Source: Clostridiaceae bacterium
GTDB taxonomy: Bacteria; Bacillota; Clostridia; Christensenellales; CAG-917
NCBI GenBank assembly: GCA_031289315.1
Contig: JAITPR010000009.1
Location: forward strand, 1-37,651
Direction: 5' to 3'
DNA: 37,651 nucleotides
A model generated the notes under the pieces. It had not been told where the DNA came from and made no database searches. It worked only from the letters and a program-made list of their open reading frames with translations. Positions 8,301 to 15,220 of the stretch are shown in pieces. The position numbers and the translations under genes are program-made. How positions within the stretch are numbered: position 1 is the first letter of the stretch; every line of letters starts with the position of its first letter.

Positions 8301-8781
8301 CGGTATCGGCGCGCACATATCCGGCGTTTACCGCAAGCTCCGTAAGATATAAAATATCTATTTCGTCGTTTACGCATATGCGCACTACGCCTAAATCAAA
8401 CCTATCCTTTGCCGGGAAGAGCTGCAATAATGCCTCCGCGGAAATCACAGCGCGGCGCGCCTCCTTCGACAATATCTTCTCTAACGCGTCGATGCGCCCT
8501 TGCGCATTGCTCTTCGTGTTTGTGCGACGGTGCAATAGCACGTCGTCCCGTTCCGGTATCAATACCGTTTTGCTCGGCTCGTAGGCGTTAAACCGCTCCG
8601 TCGCCGTTTGCGCCGCCAGTCTGTCCGGAACAACGTAAAGCACAAAGCGATTAAGCTCCGCCGCCATGTGAATTTTACTTCCGGCGGAAAGCGCAAAAAC
8701 GGCGGCGTTTTTACTTTCCGCCGCCCTCTCAAATAAAGAGAAATCTCCGCCTAAGTTTTTAAGTCTTAAAAAATCTATCAT
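5356..8781 (-). CDS. mfd: Transcription-repair coupling factor
   Basis: A 1141-residue translocase that removes RNA polymerase stalled at DNA damage and recruits UvrA. Order of parts: UvrB-like N-terminal modules; RNA polymerase interaction domain with GDYVVHAVHGIG near residue 480; RecG-like translocase with Walker A GDVGFGKTE (about 625), LDEEQRFGVQHKEK (about 725) and GRVGRSG; C-terminal TRCF domain. Length is typical. I start at the ATG at 8781 (MIDFLRLKNLGG); a TTG ten codons upstream extends the frame into the duplicated pth-tail sequence and has no family support. It is second in the pth-mfd-GNAT operon. spoVT, often found between pth and mfd in Firmicutes, is absent. The last codons share sequence with the degraded copy at 4764. 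Confidence 0.97.
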   Translation of the reverse strand: MIDFLRLKNLGGDFSLFERAAESKNAAVFALSAGSKIHMAAELNRFVLYVVPDRLAAQTATERFNAYEPSKTVLIPERDDVLLHRRTNTKSNAQGRIDALEKILSKEARRAVISAEALLQLFPAKDRFDLGVVRICVNDEIDILYLTELAVNAGYVRADTVTEKGVFAVRGDIFDIFPVNRSNPVRLSFFGDTVEEIREFDAETGVSTGKPASVALAPCSDILLTPEEAAAAVKRLERLDPPNSRTREIIADLIFRLGLKSSDSSYVWLLPFIRKSMCGIFAYLPEDAVICFDEPKLVNEKIELYYLEHTRRVKNMTDVAEALPEHQKSLLSLQELHTEFNKFRLVSFGQLSSSNPIFEPKAIFNIKTQAVTRYYLDYSGLVADLKSFAWNGRRIALCAGGTARAKALKESLKNDGVHTEISNDFTVGCQIIITTYTVQNGFNIAANKLVVVGTDELLGKRAPAQVSKPKKDVAAPKAGDYVVHAVHGIGICIGTTRIKTDDIEKEYISLSYAGGDSVHIPIDQISIVEPYSGSDKPALSKLGGKEFARIKERVKQSVKKMAIDLLELYSKREQAKGFQYSPNGEWQAEFEDEFPYAETPDQLSAIEAVYKEMESGKVMDRLICGDVGFGKTEVALRAMFKTVMDGKQAALLSPTTILARQHYNTLCARLQPFGIGCEILSRFQGSKENSEALKRLASGKSLLVIATHRLLSQDVKFHDLGLLVLDEEQRFGVQHKEKLKLAEENVNVLTLSATPIPRTLNMALSGIRDISLLETPPMGRLPIQTYITEYSEGLVKDAVERETARGGQVFILYNRVETIDGFAAKVRALLDPSIRIIIAHGQLKSDIFEERVSRFYNGEAEVLIATTIIENGIDLPSANTLIVVDADMFGLAQLHQLRGRVGRSGVLAHAYFTIKPGKTLSEDAVKRLTALTEYTEFGSGYKIALRDLEIRGAGTMLGAEQHGHIEKVGYHMYIKLLQETIFELKGGKPQTHSDVELRIDADMYIKDNYVSDRDKLRVYKQTAAVQSFKQRDELVAEIRDIYGEPERPLINLINAALLKNLAATASVKKITVNKNGAGILFNGDEIYSNPDIIRTVAAWNDKVVLSSTIPPQLTFNVAGLDGGKKIERLLAFFKEVQEGTV

Positions 8782-8784
8782 CCC

Positions 8785-8850
8785 AACATTCTTTCGCCGC
8801 CGCAACCGCAAAGCTTATTTGCCGTACGCCTGCCTTATTTTGTCTATACA
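8785..8850 (-). repeat. Degraded copy of the pth 3' end
   Basis: This stretch resembles 9123-9190, which spans the last codons of pth, its stop and about 30 bases beyond. The real tail reads DEIMQAYSK then stop; the copy reads DKIRQAYGK then stop. Both continue through AAGCTTTGCG to a shared AAAGAATGT. By eye the two are roughly three-quarters identical over about 63 bases. The copy sits immediately before the mfd start codon. Confidence 0.8.
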
Positions 8851-8859
8851 TAACACGGG

Positions 8860-9089
8860 CGACAAGCCTTTACGCCCGCCGCAACCCATATGTAACTATC
8901 TGCTAAAGCCGGAGTCCTTACGTATGCCGCCCACGCTTGCAATGTTTTTGCAATACAATCCGTCCGCGTTTCAACGACAAGCCTTTACGCCCGCCGAAAC
9001 CCGTATGTAACTATCTGCTAAAGCCGGAGTCCTTACGTATGCCGCTCACGCTTGCAACGTTTTTATGAATGCAATCCGTCCGCGTTTTC
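8860..9089. repeat. 115-base tandem repeat, two units
   Basis: Unit 1 (8860-8974) and unit 2 (8975 to about 9089) both run from CGACAAGCCTTTACGCCCGC to AATCCGTCCGCGTT and differ at only a few positions. They fill the pth-mfd spacer between the real and the copied pth tails. I see no convincing coding frame or terminator in them. Confidence 0.85.
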
Positions 9090-9153
9090 TATGCGGCAAC
9101 CCGCACCGCTTGCCTCGCTATTACATTCTTTTCGATACCGCAATTCGCAAAGC

Positions 9154-9714
9154 TTATTTGCTGTACGCCTGCATTATCTCATCTATGTCCGCTTCGCCCT
9201 TAATGAGTTTTTCCAACGCCTCCGCCGTGCGAATTACCGCGGCTTCCAACTTTTCCGCATGCTCCTTGCTAATTTTATTAAGCACATAGTCCATGGGGTC
9301 CGCGCCGACCCTGCCGCCTATGCCTATCCTAAAGCGCGCAAAATATTGCGTTTCGACATTGAGTATTACGTTTTTTATGCCGTTGTGTCCGCCGGCGCCG
9401 CCATCCTTGCGGATTCGGATTTGTCCCGGCGGCAAAGCAAAATCATCATGCACCACAATGAGGTCGCCGTTCTTTTGCTCATAGCGTTTCATAAGCTCGT
9501 ATACCGCCTCACCGGAAAGGTTCATCATGGTAACCGGCTTTGCCAGTATCGTCTTGCCGTCCTCTCCGTAAAATACGCCGGTAACGGCTTGACATTCCTT
9601 GCTTTTCACTTTTACGTCCAATCTGTCCGCTAGCTCGTCAATAACCATAAACCCTATATTGTGGTAGGTTTTTTTGTATTTGCCGCCCTCGTTGCCAAGT
9701 CCTACTATAAGCAT
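9154..9714 (-). CDS. pth: Peptidyl-tRNA hydrolase
   Basis: A 186-residue enzyme that cleaves peptidyl-tRNA released from stalled ribosomes. The catalytic and binding residues are in place: GLGNEGGKYKKTYHNIGF (the Asn-Pro-type tRNA loop and the catalytic His), VVHDDF with the conserved Asp, and GGAGGHNGIKN with the conserved Asn. Length is normal. GGAGG lies about 10 bases before the ATG. First gene of the operon with mfd and GNAT, driven by a promoter 77-105 bases upstream. Its 3' end is duplicated in the spacer before mfd. Confidence 0.97.
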   Translation of the reverse strand: MLIVGLGNEGGKYKKTYHNIGFMVIDELADRLDVKVKSKECQAVTGVFYGEDGKTILAKPVTMMNLSGEAVYELMKRYEQKNGDLIVVHDDFALPPGQIRIRKDGGAGGHNGIKNVILNVETQYFARFRIGIGGRVGADPMDYVLNKISKEHAEKLEAAVIRTAEALEKLIKGEADIDEIMQAYSK

Positions 9715-9790
9715 AACGCCCGTGCCTCCGAATAATTTATTTCCGAAAGCCCGCGCGGTATCCGCACTTCACACTATCGGTTATACTTTA

Positions 9791-9819
9791 ATTTTAACAA
9801 TCCGCGGGTAATAGGTCAA
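9791..9819 (-). promoter_or_regulatory. Sigma-A promoter of pth-mfd-GNAT
   Basis: On the minus strand: TTGACC (9814-9819), 17-base spacer, TAAAAT (9791-9796). It lies about 75 bases before the pth ATG, with no other gene between. Confidence 0.75.
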
Positions 9820-10051
9820 GTAATACCGCGACGTTTTTCGCGCTTCCGTTAGAAAACTTGTCCCCCGCCCGTATTTTTTGTCTATCTTCGAACAAATACG
9901 ACACATTTTCATAAAATACGGAGGGGTTGAGTGGTGTTCCCTTTATGCGGAGTTCCTTTTATTCGGGTTTTAAAGCTTATACTTTTTAGACGACACTTTA
10001 TTCTACAATCTACATACAAGCAATTGTGTCGCACAAACGCCGAATACCTAC
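9820..10051. other. Divergent intergenic region, no gene seen
   Basis: Spacer between the pth and galactosidase promoters. It contains the direct repeat of ACAAATACGACACATTTTC-like and AAATACGGAGGGG pieces but no open frame with a ribosome site that I can support. It is more AT-rich towards the galactosidase promoter. Confidence 0.4.
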
Positions 10052-10080
10052 TTGAAAAAATGCCGGAGATGGAGTATAAT
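10052..10080 (+). promoter_or_regulatory. Sigma-A promoter of the GH35 gene
   Basis: TTGAAA (10052-10057), exactly 17 bases, TATAAT (10075-10080). The predicted leader is about 150 bases and contains a 17-base direct repeat. Confidence 0.8.
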
Positions 10081-10108
10081 AATAAAAGTGGGTTCACGGC
10101 GACTAACG

Positions 10109-10190
10109 GCAAGCGGGTTTTCGGGTTGAAGCGGACACGCCATAAGAATTAATGCGGGGCGCGGGAGCCGGAAGCAAGCGGGTTTTCGGG
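10109..10190. repeat. 17-base direct repeat in the GH35 leader
   Basis: GCAAGCGGGTTTTCGGG occurs at 10109-10125 and again at 10174-10190, 65 bases apart, inside the predicted untranslated leader of the beta-galactosidase gene. Confidence 0.75.
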
Positions 10191-10235
10191 CGGCGTGAAC
10201 ACAACATAAAATATTAAATGAGAGAGCTATATAAA

Positions 10236-11990
10236 ATGCTAACAATCAAAGAAAATGACTTTTTACTAAACGGCAAACCGTTTAAAATTTATTCCGGCGC
10301 GATACACTACTTCCGTCATCTGCCGGAGTACTGGGAGGATAGGCTGGCGAAGCTGAAAGCCGCCGGGTTTAACACCGTGGAAACCTACGTCCCGTGGAAC
10401 CTGCATGAACCGACTAAGGGTGTTTTCGATTTCTCCCGTCGTTTGGACATAGAAAAATTTTTGGGGACCGCCCGGGACTTGGGGCTTTACGTCATACTCC
10501 GTCCCGGTCCGTACATATGCGCGGAGTGGGATTTCGGCGGACTTCCCGCGTGGTTGCTTAAAGACCCGGACATGCGCGTACGCTGTTGTTATGAGCCGTA
10601 TTTGAAGCATGTATCCGACTTTTATGCGGAATTTTTGCCTAAAATAGTGCCTAATTTAATAACAAACGGCGGCGGCATAATAGCCGTTCAAGCGGAAAAC
10701 GAATACGGAAGCTACGGCAACGACCACGAGTATCTGCTCTTTATAGAACGACTGCTACGGGAACACGGAGTTGACGTGCCGTTATTCACTTCGGACGGTT
10801 CTCATAGCGACATGCTTTCCGGCGGCACTCTGCCGCACCTACTCAAAACCGTAAACTTTGGCTCATTGCCCCGCGCCGAATTTAAAGGCTTGCGGAAATT
10901 TCAGCCAAAGGGTCCCCTCATGTGCATGGAATTTTGGGTGGGTTGGTTCGATTTTTGGGGTAATAAGCGGCATAGAACGCGCGGCGCCGCAAACACCTTT
11001 TCTTGTCTGAAGGCGCTCCTAAACGAGGGCGCAAGCGTCAATATCTACATGTTCGCCGGGGGTACAAACTTCGGATTTACCGCGGGCGCAAACTACGGGA
11101 AGCGCTATAGCCCGACTATAACCAGTTATGACTATGACGCTCTCCTCACCGAATGGGGAGGATACACAAAAAAATATCACGCCGTACGCAAGCTTTTGCT
11201 CTCCGTTTCGGGACAAGAGGAAACTCCGCTGCCTCCGGAGCCTAAGCTTCAAACCGTCGGACGGGTAAAACTCACAAAAACCGCGCCGCTTTTTAGCAAC
11301 CTTGAAAGCATCGGTACAACATTTAAAAGCGTCACCGCCGAAAGCATGGAGTACTTTGGGCAAAACCACGGATTGATATTGTACCGGCACACGGTAACCG
11401 GCTTATATCCAAACGCCTCAATCAATTTTGACGGGCTTGCCGACCGCGCTTATGTCTACCTCAACGGCGCATACAAGGGCGTGGCTTACCGCGCGGCAAA
11501 TGGCAGCGTCCGTGTCGGCGACATGAAAACCGGCGACGTATTGGACGTGTTGACGGAGGCTATGGGACGTATAAATTACGGCACGCTTTTGCACGACAGA
11601 AAAGGCGTTAAACACATACGGATAGGCGGTCAAATTATATCGCATTTTGAGGTAACGACTCTGCCCCTTGACAATATCGAAAGACTGGCGTACGGAGAAA
11701 ATTCTCTTGCCGCCGTCCCGGCGTTTTTCAAGGGCGAATTTGTAGCGACGGCACAGGACGACTGCTTTATACATTTAAAAGGCTTCACTAAAGGCGTTGT
11801 TTACGTTAACGGATTTAACTTAGGGCGCTTTTGGAACATAGGTCCTCAAATGTCGCTGTACCTGCCCGGAGCGCTTCTCAAGGCTTCAAACGAGATTGTC
11901 GTGTTCGAACTTGAACACTGCACGGCGGCGGAGGTTGACATAACCGACAAGCACATACTTGCCAAAAGTAAATTCCTTAAACTGTTTTAA
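10236..11990 (+). CDS. Glycoside hydrolase family 35 beta-galactosidase
   Basis: A 584-residue retaining glycosidase predicted to release beta-linked galactose. The N-terminal barrel carries the GH35 hallmarks: SGAIHYFRHLPEYW, NTVETYVPWNLHEP and LRPGPYICAEWDFGG. By family, the acid/base is Glu156 in QAENEYGSYG and the nucleophile Glu232 in MEFWVGWFD. The C-terminal part contains jelly-roll galactose-binding modules, with GFTKGVVYVNGFNLGRFWN as the typical last block. There is no signal peptide, so the enzyme is probably cytoplasmic and acts on imported oligosaccharides. An upstream ATG (10218) exists, but GAGAG lies between it and 10236, so 10236 is chosen. It is monocistronic, with its own promoter and terminator. 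Either GPH transporter in the window could import a substrate (inference). Confidence 0.93.
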   Translation: MLTIKENDFLLNGKPFKIYSGAIHYFRHLPEYWEDRLAKLKAAGFNTVETYVPWNLHEPTKGVFDFSRRLDIEKFLGTARDLGLYVILRPGPYICAEWDFGGLPAWLLKDPDMRVRCCYEPYLKHVSDFYAEFLPKIVPNLITNGGGIIAVQAENEYGSYGNDHEYLLFIERLLREHGVDVPLFTSDGSHSDMLSGGTLPHLLKTVNFGSLPRAEFKGLRKFQPKGPLMCMEFWVGWFDFWGNKRHRTRGAANTFSCLKALLNEGASVNIYMFAGGTNFGFTAGANYGKRYSPTITSYDYDALLTEWGGYTKKYHAVRKLLLSVSGQEETPLPPEPKLQTVGRVKLTKTAPLFSNLESIGTTFKSVTAESMEYFGQNHGLILYRHTVTGLYPNASINFDGLADRAYVYLNGAYKGVAYRAANGSVRVGDMKTGDVLDVLTEAMGRINYGTLLHDRKGVKHIRIGGQIISHFEVTTLPLDNIERLAYGENSLAAVPAFFKGEFVATAQDDCFIHLKGFTKGVVYVNGFNLGRFWNIGPQMSLYLPGALLKASNEIVVFELEHCTAAEVDITDKHILAKSKFLKLF

Positions 11991-12119
11991 GCGACTGTTT
12001 TAAGCGTATGCAAAGCGAGGTAAGCCGCCTAGTTTTATATGCGAATTGTAAATACACCTCACAAGGGTAAGCCGCGCTCCGTACAAGAATAACCTCCCCC
12101 CCAATATAATGTCCACTTA

Positions 12120-12156
12120 GGAGTGAAGAAAGTCGATTTTTCTTCGCTCCTTTTTA
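12120..12156 (+). terminator. Rho-independent terminator after the GH35 gene
   Basis: A 12-bp stem with one mismatch (12120-12131 with 12139-12150), GGAGTGAAGAAA against TTTCTTCGCTCC, followed directly by TTTTTATAG on the plus strand. It lies 130 bases beyond the galactosidase stop. Confidence 0.85.
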
Positions 12157-12160
12157 TAGA

Positions 12161-12330
12161 TGTGGACAATTTGCGGTGACAAATTTTTTTAGGCTATTTT
12201 TAAGGATAAAATTGTCTGAAGGCGCAAGGCGTAGCACCGCTACATAAGAGAACATTTCAGATGGTTTTAGACTAAAAAGAGTCGAGAAGATTTTCTTAGC
12301 CGGCAAGTCATAACCGCGGATTGTTCACAC
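12161..12330. repeat. Palindromic spacer element, copy A, split by a second hairpin
   Basis: The outer arms are GTGGACAATTTGCGGTGAC (12162-12180) and AACCGCGGATTGTTCACAC (12312-12330), the same arms as in the four other copies. Instead of the usual 25-base middle there are about 110 extra bases, which themselves pair (AAAATTGTCTGAA against TTTCAGATGGTTTT). It fills the spacer between the galactosidase terminator and the next gene. Confidence 0.75.
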
Positions 12331-12441
12331 TCATTTTTATTACGGCTTCTTTTTTTGCCGCGATCGCCATATATTATAACCGCAAGAAGTCAAAAAATTA
12401 TTTCGCCGCCTGCATCAAGCGGCGTTATATCGGAGAGAATT

Positions 12442-13893
12442 ATGGCATACGTAAAAAAAATCATCATCTTGAACGAGCTTGAACCCGGTTGGGGCGGAGT
12501 GCTGAAAATTGAAAGCAACTTAGACGCCGTGTGCGCCGTATCGCTTAATAAGGTCGGCGACATTTCCGTCGTAATATCGGACGAGGGCAAAATCACAACC
12601 GCAAAACCCGTGAACGGACAATTCAAGCTTCCCGCATCGCGTTTTTCGGACACCCACTGTCTAATTCTCGCAAACGGTAAAGCCGTAGCCTACGGCTCAA
12701 CAAAAGCCGACAAAAATTTCTGTTTATCTCTGCAAAATTATAATTTGAATTCCGGACGCGACAATTCGCACGCTAAGAGCGGCGCGGCTTATTCGGGTGC
12801 GGAAAGCCCGTTGAATGCGAAAAAAACTGTGTCTACGTCCGCCGAACCTAAGCCATACGACGAGCAACCGGAATTTAAAAAATCCGATTTTTCCGAGGCT
12901 CACGCCGCAAGGTTTGAAAGCGGCTTCGAAGAAAACTATTTAAACGAAACGGGCGACGGCAAGGATGCCTACGCTCCCCAAACCGGAAAAAGATTTGAAA
13001 GCGGCTTTGAAGAGAATGATTATGGCGCAACCGAAGACGCGTACTGCGATACCGCTACTTACAACGCCGCTCATCAGAACGACCGCTACGAAAACGAATT
13101 TGAGCAAGATATTTCCGAAAATGACTTAGGCGCAAGCACCGCTTCCGGCGCCGTTTATAGCGGAAGATTTGAAAGCGAATTCGAAGAAGCCGGCAAGGAT
13201 GGCGCAAGCGCACAAGCCTTAAGCGCTTATACGGACGATAGGCTTGAGAATAACGCGGCGGATACTGCCGACAGATTTGAGAATGAAGCGGGTACCGGTG
13301 ACAGATTCGAGAATGAATTTGAACAGGACGGCGCGAATGGGCAACCCTTCGCAAAAACCGAGACCGGTTCTCCCTCACATGATTCTTCCTCGTCCGGCTC
13401 TACTATGTCAAGCTCCCACGCGCCCGATTCTTCCGCTTCCAGTTATTCCGTTACCGGTTCCTCCACCGCCGGCTCTCCCGCTCCCGGCGTTCGCGCGCAA
13501 AGCGACCGGGGCGCGCCGCGCCGCAATCCGTCGCTTGTGATGGATGATGGAATAAGCTATGAGGGCGATAACTTCTATTTAGCGGTAAAACCCCAACTAG
13601 ACGAGATGTTCGTTTGCTATCCGTCGGAGGAAACGCTGAACAATCTAGTGCCATATTCGCGTTGGATTAAGGTTGCGGTAGAGGATGACTATTACGTGGT
13701 CGGTATAGTATCGGACGAAACGGGTACGCCGGAATTCATATGCTACGGTATTCACGGCAACTTTCTTTTGAAGCCGCCCGAAGAAATACGCGACATTTCG
13801 GAATGGTTGCCGCTAGACCCTTTAAACAAAGACGGCGATGGATATTGGTTGATTTATCAATCCGCCGTAACCGGCAAATGCATGAAAAATTAA
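12442..13893 (+). CDS. Hypothetical protein with acidic RFExxFE repeats
   Basis: A 483-residue protein I cannot name. Three parts are visible. The N-terminal ~95 residues (MAYVKKIIILNELEPGWGG onwards) form a predicted beta-rich domain. Residues about 150-300 are a low-complexity acidic region with at least six spaced repeats of RFESGFEE, RYENEFEQ, RFESEFEE or RFENEFEQ, followed by a Ser/Pro-rich linker. The C-terminal ~115 residues (NFYLAVKPQLDEMFVCYPSE to GYWLIYQSAVTGK) look like a compact domain that I recall at the end of Clostridia hypothetical proteins. There is no signal peptide or membrane segment. The start at 12442 follows CGGAGAG; the longer frame from 12355 reads through unconvincing sequence. 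The pattern suggests a scaffold or binding protein (inference). Confidence 0.8.
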   Translation: MAYVKKIIILNELEPGWGGVLKIESNLDAVCAVSLNKVGDISVVISDEGKITTAKPVNGQFKLPASRFSDTHCLILANGKAVAYGSTKADKNFCLSLQNYNLNSGRDNSHAKSGAAYSGAESPLNAKKTVSTSAEPKPYDEQPEFKKSDFSEAHAARFESGFEENYLNETGDGKDAYAPQTGKRFESGFEENDYGATEDAYCDTATYNAAHQNDRYENEFEQDISENDLGASTASGAVYSGRFESEFEEAGKDGASAQALSAYTDDRLENNAADTADRFENEAGTGDRFENEFEQDGANGQPFAKTETGSPSHDSSSSGSTMSSSHAPDSSASSYSVTGSSTAGSPAPGVRAQSDRGAPRRNPSLVMDDGISYEGDNFYLAVKPQLDEMFVCYPSEETLNNLVPYSRWIKVAVEDDYYVVGIVSDETGTPEFICYGIHGNFLLKPPEEIRDISEWLPLDPLNKDGDGYWLIYQSAVTGKCMKN

Positions 13894-13950
13894 AACGCCT
13901 GCGAGTAGCTTTAGCACTCAATGTTATTTTTCAGTTGCGTGAAAACATAT

Positions 13951-13989
13951 AAAAACGGCGGACGGCTAATTTAGCCGTCTGCCGTCTTT
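13951..13989 (-). terminator. Terminator shared by the hypothetical gene and rsmA
   Basis: A 15-bp stem with one mismatch (13955-13969 with 13971-13985; the innermost pairs open to form the loop). On the minus strand it is followed by TTTTTATATG, ending rsmA transcripts. The plus side has only a short T run, so it may also stop the convergent hypothetical gene less well. Confidence 0.85.
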
Positions 13990-13996
13990 GCTCATA

Positions 13997-14027
13997 GTGC
14001 GTACGGATTCTTCGAATTTGTACGCAC
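13997..14027. other. Long hairpin 3' of rsmA
   Basis: GTGCGTACGGATTC pairs with GAATTTGTACGCAC (14 bp with two G-T pairs, 3-base loop). No T run follows on either strand, so it looks more like an mRNA 3'-end stabiliser or a repeat than a terminator. Confidence 0.6.
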
Positions 14028-14033
14028 CCCAAT

Positions 14034-14097
14034 GAAGGGACACACTCTAAAGTGGACGCACTCCATAAAGGGACAATGCTCCGCGAATGGACACCTT
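14034..14097. repeat. Degenerate ~17-base tandem array
   Basis: Four spaced units of the pattern AAGGGACA or AAGTGGACG or AATGGACA occur at about 14036, 14053, 14071 and 14088, separated by CACTCC/ATGCTCC-like linkers. The array ends against the rsmA stop codon. Confidence 0.5.
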
Positions 14098-14100
14098 CTT

Positions 14101-14931
14101 TTATTTTTGCTTTAAAACGCGGGAAAGGCGCACTATATCGTCCACATGAAGCGTTTCCCCGCGCGCCATAAGCTGAATGCCGCAAGCGGCAAGCGCGGCT
14201 TCGGCTTCGGCGCGCTCAACCTTAAACGTCGCCGTTAGGTTGTTGACAAAGGTCTTGCGGCGCATACGAAACGCGGTTTTGGCAAGCGCCGATATGAACG
14301 GCAAATTTTCCCCGTCGAATTTATTTTTATCCGTGTCTATCCTGACCACGGCGGAGTCCACGTTGGGTACGGGATAGAATACCGTACGCGGCACGTCGCG
14401 CATTTTTTTAGCGTTGCCTCTGATGTTTATGCCCATGGTTATCGCGCCGTATTCCGGTGTCGCCGGCAATGCGGTAAACCTGTCGGCGACCTCACGCTGA
14501 ACCATTACGGTAACCGACGAAACGTCAAGTCTGCTCTCTAAAAATCGCATAACCATGTCCGTGGTAACGTAATAAGGCAGGTTGGCGACCACCTTAAAAG
14601 GCACGCCGTCGGTAAGCTCGGCTATTTCGGCGTCACGCATGCGCAGGACGTCTTTAAACACAAGCGTGACGTTTTCCAGCCCGTTTAATCCGTCTTGCAG
14701 AACCGCCTTAAGATTTTCATCGACCTCAAAGGCGACCACGCGTTTGGCTTTTAGCGAAAGCCTTTGCGTAAGCGTTCCCGCACCCGCGCCTATCTCGACT
14801 ACGGTATCATCTTCCGAAACTCCGCTGTCGCCGATTATGGCATCCAAAAGGTTGACGTCGGAGATAAAGTTTTGTCCCAACGCCTTGTTAAACCTAAAAT
14901 TGTGTTTTATCAGTAGTTCTTTTAAATCCAT
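14101..14931 (-). CDS. rsmA: 16S rRNA (adenine1518-N6/adenine1519-N6)-dimethyltransferase
   Basis: A 276-residue SAM-dependent enzyme that dimethylates two adjacent adenines near the 3' end of 16S rRNA during late subunit assembly. Visible motifs: FNKALGQNFISD at the N-terminus; VVEIGAGAGTLTQRL as the SAM loop; FEVDENL as the acidic ribose ligand; NLPYYVTT as the catalytic motif IV; C-terminal helical domain with FRMRRKTFVNNL. Length is typical. The Shine-Dalgarno before the ATG is poor. It lies downstream of metG-tatD on the same strand, an arrangement common in Firmicutes, but a hairpin and a palindromic element in the 289-base gap suggest partly separate transcription. Confidence 0.96.
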   Translation of the reverse strand: MDLKELLIKHNFRFNKALGQNFISDVNLLDAIIGDSGVSEDDTVVEIGAGAGTLTQRLSLKAKRVVAFEVDENLKAVLQDGLNGLENVTLVFKDVLRMRDAEIAELTDGVPFKVVANLPYYVTTDMVMRFLESRLDVSSVTVMVQREVADRFTALPATPEYGAITMGINIRGNAKKMRDVPRTVFYPVPNVDSAVVRIDTDKNKFDGENLPFISALAKTAFRMRRKTFVNNLTATFKVERAEAEAALAACGIQLMARGETLHVDDIVRLSRVLKQK

Positions 14932-15084
14932 TTATACAGTGACGTCCCTTAACCGCCCGGCTTAGATGCCGTCTTAAAACGCGTTTCCGTTTTTTTCCTT
15001 TTAAACGATACGCATAAAACTCTCTTTCGGTAACATCATATTAGCGTACCGACGACGAAATAAAATCCGAAGTACAAAAGATGA

Positions 15085-15119
15085 CGGAGCCGCTTCAATG
15101 AATTGTTGTCGCGGCTCCG
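15085..15119. terminator. Hairpin terminator between tatD and rsmA
   Basis: CGGAGCCGC (15085-15093) pairs with GCGGCTCCG (15111-15119), with a smaller CAAT/ATTG pairing inside the loop. On the plus strand ATTTTTTTG follows; on the minus strand, where tatD transcripts arrive, only TCATCTTTTG follows. It is probably a partial terminator for metG-tatD. Confidence 0.6.
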
Positions 15120-15130
15120 CATTTTTTTGA

Positions 15131-15196
15131 TGTGGCAAATCCGTGGTGACTACTTGCCGGCTAAGAAAAGATTTGGTCACCGGAAATTGTTCACTC
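15131..15196. repeat. Palindromic spacer element, copy B (inverted)
   Basis: Arms GTGGCAAATCCGTGGTGAC and GTCACCGGAAATTGTTCAC flank a middle containing CTTGCCGGCTAAGAAAAG. That middle is the reverse complement of the TTTTCTTAGCCGGCAAG core of copy A, so this copy is inserted in the opposite direction. Confidence 0.8.
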
Positions 15197-15220
15197 TCTA
15201 TTTTTTTGTTTCCGATACAC

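Noticed and set aside
8782..8811. mfd starting at the TTG at 8811
   Set aside because: The extra ten residues are Arg-rich, fall in the duplicated pth-tail region and lack a ribosome site.
8860..9089. CRISPR array in the pth-mfd spacer
   Set aside because: There are only two 115-base units with no unique spacers between them.
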